NCBI GenBank assembly: GCA_020744425.1
Contig: JAGMUV010000011.1
Location: 1,116,001 to 1,180,000, forward strand
Source: Dactylonectria macrodidyma
Taxonomy: Eukaryota > Ascomycota > Sordariomycetes > Hypocreales > Nectriaceae
Reading direction: 5' to 3'
DNA: 64,000 bases
In this document: positions 9,229-21,102 of the stretch, in pieces
Layout: each line of letters starts with the position of its first letter
Position numbering within the stretch: the stretch's first letter is position 1
Translations under genes and position numbers: made by a program
The notes under the pieces: generated by a model
Databases searched by the model: none
The model's input: the letters and a program-made list of their open reading frames with translations, nothing else
What the model was told of the DNA's origin: nothing

Positions 9229-11848
9229 ATGTCGAGTAGCAGGGCAGTCAGTGCCGCTCTTAGGCGCAAGATCACGATAGCCTGCGAAGTGTGCCGCAAG
9301 CGGAAGGTATTGTTACACTTACTCTAAATCATCATGATATCGCAGTTACCTTGACAAAAACTGATTCAAAATAGGCCCGCTGTTCGGGCACGGTACCCTG
9401 TACACTTTGCTTGAAACAGAAGCTGGAATGCCATTACGAGACAAACCGAAGGAAACGTGGACCGCGAGTGCGACTTGCCGATGATGAGTCCTCTGTCAGT
9501 GAAAACCCCCAAAACCTTAACCAGACTGAGTCAGGTTCGGTCCTGAGGGAAGCAATCGTCGACAACACGGACCTATCACCATCAAGAGAATGTCTTGTCG
9601 AGCCGGTCATACCCTGCAACCAAAAACTTCGGCAAAGATTACGACAGATCTACGAGAGGTGCGGTCAGATGTGAGTTTCCAATGGACAAACGTTATTCGC
9701 TTTTGACAAGTTTCAAAGACTAGATGGTGTCCCCAATTACGTCGTGAGCCACCTACTCGAGATCTTCTTCACCGTTGTCAATCATCAACAACTTCCACTT
9801 CTACCTCCAGAACAAGGACTTGACTGGATATTGGAGAGTAGTCGCCCACCAATTCTACTAGCATCACTGTGTTTGGTGAGCGCCAGGTATTCTTCTCATG
9901 AGTATATATCACGCGAAAGGTCATCTCTATCAGGGAACCAGATCGCGTCCAAGTGCCGCCTAATGCTCTCAGAACCCGGCACTGCCAAGCACCACCTGGA
10001 CTCTATGCTATCGTTATGCGCCCTCGCGTTGCATGAGGCTAGCAATGGCAACGGCGCTCAAGCGTGGTGCGACATTGGTAGGTTAAACTGGTTCTGTTTC
10101 TTAAAACCAACTCAAAAACTTGAAAGACTAACAATTCTAGGGCTCGCGCAGAACACAATACCCTTGATCTCAACGTGGAACTTAAGTGACATTTCCAGCA
10201 CTGTTTTTAGAACAGGGTGCGACTTTATAATATGGGTTCGAGCGGGATTTGCGTTTGGCAATTCTTCACTAACGTCCTCAATCTCGGCTTATAACACCAT
10301 TTTGTCAGTTATAAACGACAGTGGCCCATATACGCAAACAAATATTAGGGACGCAACCAAACTCCTCTTGAATTGCGTAGAATATGCAACGCAGGAGACC
10401 CAGGACGATACAATTCACCCATGGCAACATGGCTCAACGTTCTCTAAACTGAAACTCAGCTTGGATCAATTTTCCATCACCATTGCCCAAACATTTGATC
10501 TAGACCCCAGAGCCTGGGAGTCAAGTCTCACAGTCAGATCAGAGCTTGCTGTCGAAACCATCCTGTCTTTGATCCGAGACTGCTGTATCATTTTGCTGAA
10601 TAGGGCTTTCTTACCAATTTCGCCCCAGACTCAGGTCGATGATGAGGACCAGACGCAACCACCGAGAATGTTTCTCCAAGGCCGAATCCACGCATGTGAA
10701 GCCAGCGCTGAGAGTATATACGAGTTGTGTACGGTTCTCATCTCCACTCAGATATTTATCCTGGTACGTAACGAAAACTTGTCATCTCTGCTGTTGCTGA
10801 TCTGATCTTCAAGCCCTCCTTTCTAGGCTATTGTTGCTTTCAGGCTGCCCTCGTCTTTATGAACGCGCTAGAGCGCTGCAAGCATCAACCCCGCCGCGAA
10901 GAGCTTGCAGATAGATTTCGAGTCATGTTCATGGTGCTTGGGGCTCAGAGGAAGATTTACAATCCGGCAAATCTTTGGGTGAGTTCCTCTTCCAAAGGCC
11001 GACTGTTGCACCTAACCCAACTCTCAGATTGATGCCCTTTTGAGGATACATACGTTCCTCAGCGAGCCGCCCTCTGGATATAAAAAGAGTCAAACCATGG
11101 GCCTGAACTTCTTCTCCCGTTTCAATGGAATACAAGAGCCTCCGCTTGTCAACTTGGCAGACATACCTACGGACAATGAACCAGGGAGCAGCGACGCTCT
11201 TAGTGAGAGCCTACTGTCAGCAGATAGAGTGCCCGAAGAAGCACCAACAGTATGGATTGACGGCTACCGGATGCGTCTGAGAGAACAGATCGAAGCTCTA
11301 GCTCCAATGGAAGATTTGCAAAGCCCTGGTATGAGATCCCAAGCACCACCCCCCTCCCCGTCGCATGAAGTCTTACTGTGTCATACCATTTCTATTGTTG
11401 CCTCCTCGCCGCTTTAATGCCTGTTACTAAGTCAAGGTTAGGAACGCCAGATATTTCAGCTTCCTCTTCAAATAGTTTACGATCTCCCCGGCTACGTCAG
11501 CTGCAGCTTGAAACCGATGAACACTGCATGGACCTGCAGAGTATCACAGCAGTGAGAAACCCGATAAATCACGCTGACGTGAACATGGAAGCCTTGCGTC
11601 TCGACAGTCCATCCTGGCCATACGCCGCAGTCAATCTCGTCCCGCCAGTACCCGCGCTCTTCATTTCCGATGAAGATCCATTGCAGGGTCTTCTCGGTGA
11701 TTCGATGCAGCTTGAAGGCTTTGAAATGGCAGATCTTGATATCGCTGAATATCTTAGACTTGGCGAGGCTATGTTTGAATCCTTTGGACTGGACTGGGAT
11801 CAGTCGATGGCTCAAGCTCTATCCATGACTAAAGACCAAGGTGGATAA
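9229..11848 (+). CDS. Zn2Cys6 transcription factor, intact
   Basis: Seven exons: 9229-9306, 9375-9670, 9719-10077, 10141-10763, 10844-10978, 11028-11328 and 11442-11848, giving 732 aa. The first intron splits the zinc cluster. Joined, it reads CEVCRKRKARC then CTLCLKQKLEC with normal basic residues, followed by the Arg/Lys linker NRRKRGPR. The middle region fits the large helical fungal regulator domain (PF04082-like), with SHLLEIFFTVVNH and AWCDIGLAQ. The acidic C terminus (FEMADLDIAEYLRLGEA) could activate. For the second intron I used the AAAG acceptor at 9718, because the TAG at 9723 is out of phase with the strong GTGAGT donor. The third intron is 63 bp, a multiple of three without a stop. 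This is the likeliest local regulator of the NmrA/monooxygenase/P450/permease run downstream. Confidence 0.85.
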
Positions 11849-12026
11849 TTCAGCTGATATAAATTGCTAAGAACTACTAGCGAAAGGAATGATCATTCGC
11901 AACATGTTGGGGTTGTGTGTATGATAAATACAATAAGTTCTAGAATTGTTGGTGGAGTGGATGATTTGATAGCTAAGTTCATTTTGCGGTAAATATTCTT
12001 GTTCATAACTCGAAAGAAAAGCACCG

Positions 12027-13017
12027 TCACATATCTGTCACTGCTGGTACAACTGCTTCCTCTACCCACTCGGCGAGAGTATGAAAACGAACACCCAGGC
12101 TGACAGTCAAAGGATCCGGCAGCGGTATATCCGTCAGAACGCCCCATTCATTTTCATATCCATAAAGCTCGTCCAAATCCGGGATACCAGTCGTAGAAGG
12201 GGTGATCAGACTGACCTTGAGGCCGGTTTGTTTTTCGATCTCTGTCGTGACGTCTGACATGCAGTGGTGATCGAACGCAGCCCATACAGTGCTGCCAAGC
12301 AACTCCGGCCTCTGACGCCAGTTGGTCAATATCGCAGCCACCACATGCCCCAGATCCTTGTCTACCCATATCATCCCTTGCTTGGCTTCAGGCTGGAGCA
12401 TCGGTTGTGTCAACTCAATCACGCCGTCCTTTGTTTTGGATATGGCTCCATGGGTCATGCCATTGAGGTAGGTCGCTACCCAGTTGTCCAAGTAAAATCC
12501 AACATTGAGGTTAACGTGTGGGACGCCCCGATACCTCAAGTACTGTGAGATCGTGTTCTTATTCTCGACCAGGTTGTTACTTTTGTATTGGCCCCCCGAC
12601 CGAACAAGTGCGCTCGGAACTCCGGACCAGATGAAGAGCTCGACTCCAGCATCAAGGGCTACGTCCGCTAAAGTGCAGCCTTGCTGAACTTCGCTGAAAG
12701 GGTTACTTTGGACCTCAGAATCGTAAAAGTTGGTGATCGCGAAGACGGCTTCTGACCCTTCAACTGCGGCAAAAAGGGTTTCTTTTTTGGTCAAGTCGGC
12801 CACAATAACCGTTACATTGGGTAGATCGGCAAGCTTTTTTGCCATTGCACTGATCGCATTGCGGGTCACCGCTTTGATGGAGTATTCATTCAAGGACGCC
12901 AGATGACGAACAACCTGCGAATGCTTCATCAGTGACTGCCTTGTTCGCCGGCACTGCCATACTTACCGAACCTCCCTGAAGGCCAGTTGACCCAAACACT
13001 GTGATAAGCTTGGCCAT
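12027..13017 (-). CDS. NmrA-like NAD(P)-binding protein
   Basis: Two exons, 13017-12967 and 12914-12027, with a 52-bp intron, giving 312 aa. The N terminus MAKLITVFGSTGLQGGS carries the GxxGxxG dinucleotide loop (residues 9-16) of atypical short-chain dehydrogenases. The body follows the NmrA/HSCARG pattern: AVTRN after the second strand, VIVADLTKKETL, the AVFAITNFYD region and GVPHVNLNVGFYLDNW. The usual SDR YxxxK is not evident, so it may sense NAD(P) rather than reduce a substrate, as NmrA does. Some relatives are isoflavone-reductase-like enzymes. It is divergent from the FAD monooxygenase with 476 bp between the starts, so co-regulation is likely. Confidence 0.86.
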
Positions 13018-13493
13018 TTTGAATGTAATTGAGCCAACAGGGGCCCGAGCTATGACCCGAAGAAGAGGTAATGTTTGGAAATGACCCACCTCGAACAATA
13101 GTTTCCACTGGGTGTTTATGCTACTTTTGACAAGGTCGATAAATGAACCGATTGACTGTGCTTACCAATAGTATATGAGAATTACTCGAATTATTAAGCC
13201 GTGCCGCAGACGTCAGGTGTTCATCTATACAATTTTCAGGCGGAAGTCTTTGACGCACTTTGTCCGTCAAGTCAAATGTGGAAAGCATGTCTTCCGCGGC
13301 GGATAAATGCGTCGTTGGTTGCACTTGTCTACTCTTGACGAGATAAATGGCCTGGACTTCACAAAATGAGTTAGTCCGTTTGTGCAGCGGCCTAACGTAA
13401 AAGCAATCCCATTAACCAAGGACAGTACCCCAAGGGACAGGTGTAGATTCTCAAATTCTAGTATCCCAGTTCCCACGTCGAAACTTCTCTACA
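13018..13493. promoter_or_regulatory. Bidirectional promoter, NmrA-like / FAD monooxygenase
   Basis: A 476-bp region between two divergent start codons. No frame here resembles a protein. It is the natural place to look for a binding site of the Zn2Cys6 regulator at 9229, but I could not pick out a convincing CGG-type pair. Confidence 0.45.
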
Positions 13494-14893
13494 ATGTCCC
13501 CTATCACTCCCCAGCAGATTATCGTCGTCGGCGCCGGCTTTGGAGGCCTGACTGCCGCCATTGAATCCCGCAGACGCAAATGCGACGTAACTCTCGTTGA
13601 AAAATATCAGAACTCCAGTGCGTATGGCGACATCATCGACTTCTACGCCAATGCCGGGCGCATTATTGCGGTATGGGATGACGGAAAAGTTGCAGATGAG
13701 CTATTGGAGATCTGTATTACCGAGGCAAAGCATATGAAAATTCTCAAGGCCAACGGGGACCTCTTGCACTTAGACCCCTGGTATCACGACGAGTCTCATG
13801 CCAGACTACAGTTCGCCGGCCAGAGAGGGAAAATGTGGCAGGTTCTCCATAACTACGCTGTCAGGTTGGGCGTGGTAATGAGGTTTGGCTTGGGTGTGGA
13901 GGATTACTACGAGAATGACGATGGTGCTGGTGTAATACTGGCCAACGGAGATCGGATCGAAGGGGATTGCGTTATTGCCGCCGATGGACCAAAGAGCAAA
14001 GCACGCGAAAAGGTTCTCAATCTCCGCGATGAGAAGACTAACAGTGGCTTTGCCATATTTCGGTCCTACTTTCCAATCACGGAAGAAGTCAGAAACCACC
14101 CTCTATTGCAGGAGTATCTCAACAAGGAAGAAGACGTCGTCAAGATCTGGATCTCCAAGAACAGTCACATGCTGGCTTATTCGTGGAACAAAGGGCAACA
14201 GTTTGCCTGGGTTCTGACACATCCAGTAAGCCGCCTAGCCCCTTGCCCAAACACTGTGATGTCATGCGAGCCTTTTGGCAGTCACTAACGCAATATTACT
14301 AGGATAAGGATGATATTGCAGAGTCCTGGTCATTCAAAGCAGAGAAGGAAGATGTGAGGGGGTTTCTCCAGGAATATCATCCAGAATGCCATGCCATCGT
14401 CGACGTAACTCCTCCAGATAATCTCATCGATTATAAACTCATATGGAGGGACGAGCTGAAAACCTGGTTGAGTCCGAAGGCGCGCATTGTGCTCATCGGC
14501 GACGCGGCCCACTGTCATCTGCCAACATCGGGACAGGGAGGTTCTCAAGCGATGGAAGACGGCGCTGTAGCTGCTGTGTGTCTAAACTTGGCCAAGGGAG
14601 ATGTCCCGCTTGCGTTGCGGGTCATGGAGCGAATCCGCTTCAACCGATCCCGCGTGACACATCAGGCGGGCTCAGCCATTCGTGAATTGTGGCATGGAGA
14701 CCATTGGGATGTTTTGGATGCGGACCCTGAAAAGGTTTCACAGGCCCGAGGGGACTGGGTGTTAGATTTCGACCCGGTCCAAGATGCGGAACATCACTTT
14801 AACCACGTGGCCCAGGACGTGCTGTCTGGAAAGCCAGGCACCATTGAAGAGTTGTCAGTACCTGCAGGCGGCACTTACGATGCTCTCGTGTAG
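13494..14893 (+). CDS. FAD-dependent monooxygenase, salicylate hydroxylase-like
   Basis: Two exons, 13494-14225 and 14303-14893, give 440 aa. The N terminus has the FAD-binding GAGFGG (residues 13-18) after a beta strand and ends its Rossmann unit with VTLVEKY. A middle CVIAADGPKSKAR is the DG motif. IVLIGDAAHCHLPTSGQGG (GD at about 310-311) contacts the FAD ribityl chain. This is the group A flavin hydroxylase pattern (PHBH/salicylate hydroxylase class), NAD(P)H-dependent and probably cytosolic. ADDITIONAL context: an NmrA-like protein is divergent and a P450 follows on the same strand, which fits stepwise oxidation of an aromatic or polyketide substrate. The substrate itself cannot be read from the sequence. 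Confidence 0.9.
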
Positions 14894-15911
14894 CGGCAGC
14901 GTAAGGTCTTCTTCAATAGACGAATTTTATAATCACATTTCCGTTTGTAACATGGCAGCACACTCTCTAGATCTCTTGGAACTGGTCATGGCTCACTGTT
15001 GCAAATGATAGAGCTCTCCATTTACCGTGCCTTGCGAGCTCAGAGATGTACATTTATATCCTCCCGCGTAGTGTTAGCGAAATATTCCTTCACACTGTTA
15101 GAATGATGGATTGAAAGCTCTATGGGAACCATGATCAAAAGCGAAATGAGATTTAATCTTGTTTTGTGCAAAAAATACATGATAATTTCGGTTTCCCTTC
15201 TCGACATGCTCTGCCAGGACACGAGTTGAAAATCACTTATATCCAAATTAGGGAAAAGATTCCAACTAGAAAATCTTCTGGAATCTCCCCATACCAATAC
15301 GCCCGTTTATAACACGTCCTACTCTATGCTAACCTATTCTACCAACGGGGCTTTGATCAGTAAGCCTTGACTCGTTTTGTCAATTAAGTACGATGATGGC
15401 AATTGATCTATCAATCAATCAAAATTGATTCACGATCAGGGGTCAGAGCTCTGGAATAGTTGCGTGCCAGGGTCATTTGTGCCATCCGGGAAGAAGGAAT
15501 TGGTACCTATCAACCAGGTGGACGAATGGCGGTGGCAGCACCAATATCGCAAACATCCGTCATCTGTCATACTATTAGTCCGGATACAATTCCACATCGT
15601 CACTAGCCCTAATTTCGTTAGCCAAATCTCCCGTTGAGGAGCCGTATCGATCGTCCGGGATCCCGACAAGTCGTCACGGACAAATGCATGAGTGGTCCTG
15701 ATCAGCCAACACAGACAGGTTTACTAATCAACACGGCTTGCATGATACAATGTTACGGACTCTCAGGCTTTCAATTGAGGCCGAGGGCAAGAGACGTAAT
15801 CTTGTAAGAAGACGCTTACTAGCAAGACACCCGTCAGTCTACGATCGCATGACCTGGAGCTGCCAGGTTTTTCTCTTCCCGTTCACTGCCAACCCACTTC
15901 GTTGAGACACA
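14894..15911. other. Intergenic region, 1.0 kb, before the P450
   Basis: No gene is supportable. The region is moderately AT-rich and contains only short unmatched frames. The part next to 15912 should be the P450 promoter. Confidence 0.35.
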
Positions 15912-17546
15912 ATGGGTGTTCTTGCAAGCCTCTCCTCGGCCGCGAGCTTCTTGGCATTTTGGCAAGTGGCACTCTTCGCAATCATCATCCGTATGCTATG
16001 GAACCGTTATGGCACTGGCTTGTCGCATGTGCCCGGTCCTTTTTTGCAGTCCGTCACCCAGCTCGTGAGAGTTTATCACATCTGGACGCAGCGGGGACAG
16101 GAATACGATATGGCATTGCATCGGCGATACGGCCCTATTGTTCGTCTCGGCCCCCGACTGATATCTGTCAACAATCCCGGTGACATGAGCACCATTTACG
16201 GTGTAACGACCAAGTTTTACAAGGTGCGAAAATGCTCTGACCCGGAAGGTGTACCAGAGCGAGCTGAATTGACAATCTGCAGTCCTCTTTTTACGATCCT
16301 TCGACCCCTTATGATGAAGAGGGCATCGTTCCCGACCCTTTTGTATTGAAAGACAAAGCAATGCATTCCCGCATGAAACGAAACTCATCCAACGCATACT
16401 CAATGAGCTCGCTAATTCAGTTGGAGCCCTACTTCGATGAAATATCGGCCAGGCTCTTCCAAATCCTCGACCAGCACGCCGACAAACAAGACAAAGTGGT
16501 TGACTTTGGCGACCTTCTTCACAGATTTTCCATGGATGCTGTTTTCATGCTTACCTTTGGACAAACTATGCAATTTCTGGAAAAGGGCGACGAGAACAAT
16601 GTCTTGGCTGCCTTTGATGTTATTATGCCTTACATGTCTACTGTGAGTCACTTTTAGAATGAAAGCTTGAGCATTCCATGTGCTAATGCATTCAAAGATC
16701 GGTCAGATACCCTGGCTGGACAAATTCCTTGCCGGAAACCCCATTGGAGCCAGAATCATCCTCGGCAACATGAGGTTTGAGGATGGGCTGATGGAAATCG
16801 CAACCTCCCAGGTCGAAAGATTCAAGGCTGATCTCAAAAAGCGGCCTGCGGATGCACCATGCACATTTGTGCAACGTCTGCTACTTAATCAAATAGCTCA
16901 CCCCGAGTCCCTTACCCAGAGAGAGATCGTTACTCACGCTTTAGGAAATATTACCGCTGGCAGCGATACAACGTCCACCACCATGCGTTCTATCATCTAT
17001 TACTGCCTGAAGAATCCAGAGACGTATCGAAAGCTTTGCGAAGAGGTCCGAACCTTTTGCACGCTCCCCGTTACTTTTGCGAGTGCCAAGGACCTGCCGT
17101 ATCTCGACGCCGTTATCAAGGAAGCACTGCGAATACATCCACCAATGGCCATCATGCTGGGAAGAACGGTCCCCAAAGGGGGGGCCACGATCGGAGGATA
17201 CCACATGCCGGAAGGCACTGAACTTGGCATGAACGCTTGGATTCTACAGCGAGACCCTCAAGTTTTCCCCGACCCCGAGTCCTGGAAGCCTGAAAGATGG
17301 CTGACAGACGATGTCGACCATCTGTCTCAAATGAAGAAGTCGTTCTTTGCTTTTGGAGGAGGGCAGCATATCTGCAGCGGCCGACATATCAGCACTATGG
17401 AGATCACCAAGTTGATTCCTTCGTTGCTCATAAAGTACGATTTAGAATTGGCATATCCTGATCGTTCGTGGACGTACAAGTCGACAATGCTGGCTATCCA
17501 GAAAGGACTGTATATCACCTTGACGAAGCGAAACGGATCTGAATAG
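15912..17546 (+). CDS. Cytochrome P450 monooxygenase, pisatin demethylase-like class
   Basis: Three exons, 15912-16223, 16283-16642 and 16698-17546, give 506 aa, a normal fungal P450 length. An N-terminal hydrophobic anchor (FLAFWQVALFAIIIRML) precedes the proline hinge HVPGP, so it should sit in the ER membrane facing the cytosol. Later marks are the I-helix AGSDTT (about 311-316), ExxR in EALR (366-369), PERW, and the heme loop FGGGQHICSGR with ligand Cys at about 450. All key residues are present. The YGPIVRLGP and FYDPSTPYDEEG segments resemble fungal P450s related to pisatin demethylase and benzoate hydroxylases. It needs a P450 reductase from elsewhere. It lies in line with the FAD monooxygenase. 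Confidence 0.92.
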
Positions 17547-18381
17547 ACACGTTTAACTCATAGGATCAACATGCATGCTTTAAACCTGATGAATACATTG
17601 TGACTATAACATCCCTGGCCTGCTGCCACTCGCGACACGAGAGATCGTAGACTCCTACGACATCGTGAGCTACCGTTGACTTCTGAACGTAATCTCTCTA
17701 GATTCCGGCAACTAATTCCAAATCACTGATTGAGCTACTCACGAGCACAAACAGTTTTGGGTGTTGCGCTTCCTCAATGCTCACAAGACTATCTAAAGTA
17801 CAATTTCGGACTGGAATAAGTATGACTGGAATGCAATAATTTCAGATCAGAGGCAACTAATGTTTTGTCACTTCATAGAATGAGAGAGGCACTGTCAAAA
17901 ATGCAGAGTATCATGGGACCCGCTACGGGAAGGCCGGAGATGGGAATGTCCGAAACCATGTCTTTCAACTCACCGATATCCCATCGGCCCCAGAACACCC
18001 CCGCATTTTGCGACTCTCTGAGAACTGCTACCTTAGCGAGTGTGGGTTAAAATTACGGGGAAACGACGCCCGCACGCCCTGTCGAATGCCACATTTATCC
18101 GCTGACCAGATTACAAGCGCTCCGTGGCAAGTGCGGGCAAATCAGTCAAGGTATACAAGGCGCTAATGGCACCAAGAAATCCCCCTCCAACGCCTTAGCG
18201 TGGATAGCAAAGGCCTGGAAAAGTCTGTCACTAGATAGGCATACTGTAGCCATAAAATCCTGGCTTCCGCTCAGAGGAAAGATTTCATGCTCGCTTCATC
18301 TCAGTCCATCAAAGGGACTGCAACATTTTGTCTCCGCACATCTTTGATCCGAGCTAAAGCAGACATTCATAACTCTTCAAG
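17547..18381. other. Intergenic region before the permease
   Basis: An 835-bp region between co-oriented genes, with no supportable coding sequence. A short frame near 17865 lacks any family resemblance. Confidence 0.3.
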
Positions 18382-20237
18382 ATGTCGACGGAAAAGCCCC
18401 GTGAAGGGAGCTCTGATTTGCACAGTACGTTCACTCCTATCCTCTCTACTCTAGATTAGCGATGCTAACATGTAGTCTGTCCAGGGCCGGACACAGCCGT
18501 CACGACAGATCTCCCATCGGAACCTGAAGCCGCCGAGATCACGTACATCGACTCGCAAGTAACCCACTTCAAGAAGGACATGGGGTGGATGTCGATTGTC
18601 GCTGCTTCATTCGACTGCATGGCAACATGGAACACTTTCCCATCAACGTTGTTGGTATCATTCGTCTACGGCGGACCAGCTGCCACGGTTTGGGGTATCA
18701 TCCTAGTCGGCCTCATTTATATCCCCATTGCAATTACGCTTTGCGAACTGGTTTCTGCGTACCCCAGTGTTGGCGGTCAGTATCACTGGGTAGGGATCCT
18801 TGCCCCTCCCAAGTACCGACGAGGCATTGTAAGTGGACCTTGTCCCTCAATATCTCAGCTAATACTGACGTGCACAACTATCTAGAGCTATGCATGTGGC
18901 AGTATCAGCTGGTTCTCATGGATTACTCTTACAGCAGCGGGCGCGGGCGCACTTGGAAATTTCGCCATACCCTTGATTGCGTGGTATAACCCTGCATACG
19001 TTGTCAAGAAGTACCATGTGTTCCTCTTTTTCCAGTGCAGCAATGTCTTCAGCTTTCTGTTCAATGCATTCGCAAGATCTGCTTTGACCAAGATCTATAA
19101 AGCCAGCTGTGAGCATCTGGAGCCCATGTCACTTGGATCTAATGAGCTAATCTGTCCACTTCAGTTTTCTTCAGTTTAATTGCCTGTGTTACTATCTTTA
19201 TCGCCATTTTGGTAGGCCAGAAGGAGAAGAGGTCTTCCAGTTTCGTGTGGACCACTCTGTCAAACAACACCGGATGGCCTGACGGGATTGCTTTCTTGAT
19301 TACGCTCAGTGGGCCAACAGTCATGTACTGCCCCATTGACGGCATCGTCCATCTGGTTGAGGATACTAAACGCCCTAGAGTCATCGTGCCCCGAGCAATT
19401 CTGACCGCTCTAGCTTTATGTTTCGTCTCAGCCACTGCTTTTGGAATCGCCACTACCTACTGCATTTCAGATTTCGAAACGGCTCTGCAATCGCGAACTG
19501 GCTTCCCGGCGTTTGAGATCTGGCGGCAAGCAATGAACTCAGATGCCTGGGCGGTAGCCTTCCTTTCGTTCCTTCTGATCATGGTCCCCGCAAGCACACT
19601 TACAACGACACAAGTTGTGTCCAGAATGACCTGGAGCTTCGCCAATGACAAAGCACTTCTGTTTTCAGATTATTTACAAGTCGTCACGGAGAAGACGAAA
19701 GTTCCCCTGAGAGCGCTGTGCTTCAATGCGTTTCTAGTCTTCCTGATTGGTTGTCTATACCTAGTTTCTTCAACTGGTAAGATCCATTCTAATTGCCCAT
19801 GGTGGTGACGTCTACTAACACGGGTTTCAGCATTTATTGCCATCTTGAACATATCCGTCGTGTTCCAACAAATCACCCTCGCATTCCCTTCAGCTTTGCT
19901 TCTCTACCGCCGGCGCGACCCTCAGTATCTGCCCAGGAACGCACCGTTCCGGGTTCCCAGCGTCGTGGGATGGGCCTGTAACATCATATCCGTGCTCTAC
20001 GCAATCATCGCAGTCGTCTTCTTTCAATTTCCTTGGTCGGCTGTTGTAGAATTATCCACTACTATGAGTAAGCTTGCGCCAAGCCTTTATGATCGTGCTG
20101 TAACTCCATATCGCTGACTACTATTAACAGACTTCACTTGTCTCGTATTTGGCTCTTTCATAGCCGCTAGTGCCATCAGTTGGTTCCTTATTGCTCGGCG
20201 ACAGTACACCCTTCCGACGTTGATTTTTGGCGATTGA
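18382..20237 (+). CDS. APC-superfamily permease, GABA/choline type
   Basis: Six exons: 18382-18424, 18476-18828, 18886-19108, 19165-19776, 19831-20067 and 20131-20237. They sum in phase to 524 aa. After a soluble N terminus the protein has about twelve hydrophobic segments, for example AATVWGIILVGLIYIPIAIT, FFFSLIACVTIFIAILVG and ILTALALCFVSATAFGIAT. Family marks are the VSAYPSVGGQYHW stretch in helix 3 and the loop MYCPIDGIVHLVEDTKRP before IVPRAI, both typical of the fungal amino acid/choline/GABA permeases (Uga4/Hnm1-like). It should import a small amine or amino acid across the plasma membrane. Being last in the run of cluster-like genes, it may feed a precursor or import an inducer. Confidence 0.9.
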
Positions 20238-21069
20238 GGAGTCATAAGTTGGCTGAGCGTGAGAATGGATCGCCCCATTTTCCCCTAACCAGGCGGTTGG
20301 GAATATGAGCACCTAGATAGTCAATGTTGGTAAAAAAATCATCTTTCCAACTACAAAATTTGGCCTTATTAGTCTATATTGCACCAGTTTAGGTGCCCAA
20401 CCTATCCGTTTCTCCGGCCGACGATGGTACGTTGTTACAGTAGAAGAGTATGGCTATAATATCTTAGCTTGAGGAAAGAAAGTAGAATAGTAGAAGATGC
20501 AGAAGAAATGGTGAGTTTAGAGTATGAGGAAGCGATGAAACGCCATCATCATCTTGCCGATGGAAAGTATGAACATAAAGTGGTAGGATGAAGTACTCTT
20601 TCCTTTTAACCTTTATAATCAAATAAGCGTAGTTTGAAGGTAGGGGGAATCATCTCCTCTATTACTTGATAGTTTGGAAGCGGCTGATGAAAACCCCGAT
20701 ATATAATGTATTCTTAACGTGTTTATAGTTGCGTTCTAATAAGATTGAAAATTTTATAAAATGCACGTGTTATCTTTTCTTTTACTATCATTTCATAGTT
20801 CTATAACTAAGTTCTAGTAATTTCATATTAAGTTCTTTTATAAAGAGCTTTTATAAATACAAAACTATATTAATATATTCCGAAGCCTTTTATCATTAAG
20901 GAATTTTTCATATTTTTTTACAGTTCTTATTTATTTACATAAACTATTACTTAATTATATTTCCTTTATTATCGTACTTTCATCTGCATGTTAAGCGACT
21001 TTTGCAAACATCTTTCTCTGACTAAAGCGTAAAACATCAGAATTATAAACTCCAAGTCATCTAAGAATA
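20238..21069. other. AT-rich intergenic block
   Basis: No gene is seen. From about 20,600 to 21,020 the composition becomes strongly AT-rich, with many short A/T runs and stops in all frames, unlike the GC-balanced flanking genes. At 21013 the repeat copy shared with 4243-4332 begins. Such blocks in ascomycetes can be old repeats degraded by RIP, but no parent element is recognisable. Confidence 0.5.
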
Positions 21070-21102
21070 CTAACAGTTAGTTTCTCCCAATTCATACACC
21101 TT
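21013..21102 (-). repeat. Second copy of the 90-bp repeat, over the stop of the membrane protein gene
   Basis: This copy covers the last eleven codons or so, the stop and about 57 bp of 3' flank of the gene at 21070-22146. It aligns without gaps to 4243-4332. Here the segment belongs to an open gene, so this copy is the likely parent. Confidence 0.7.
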
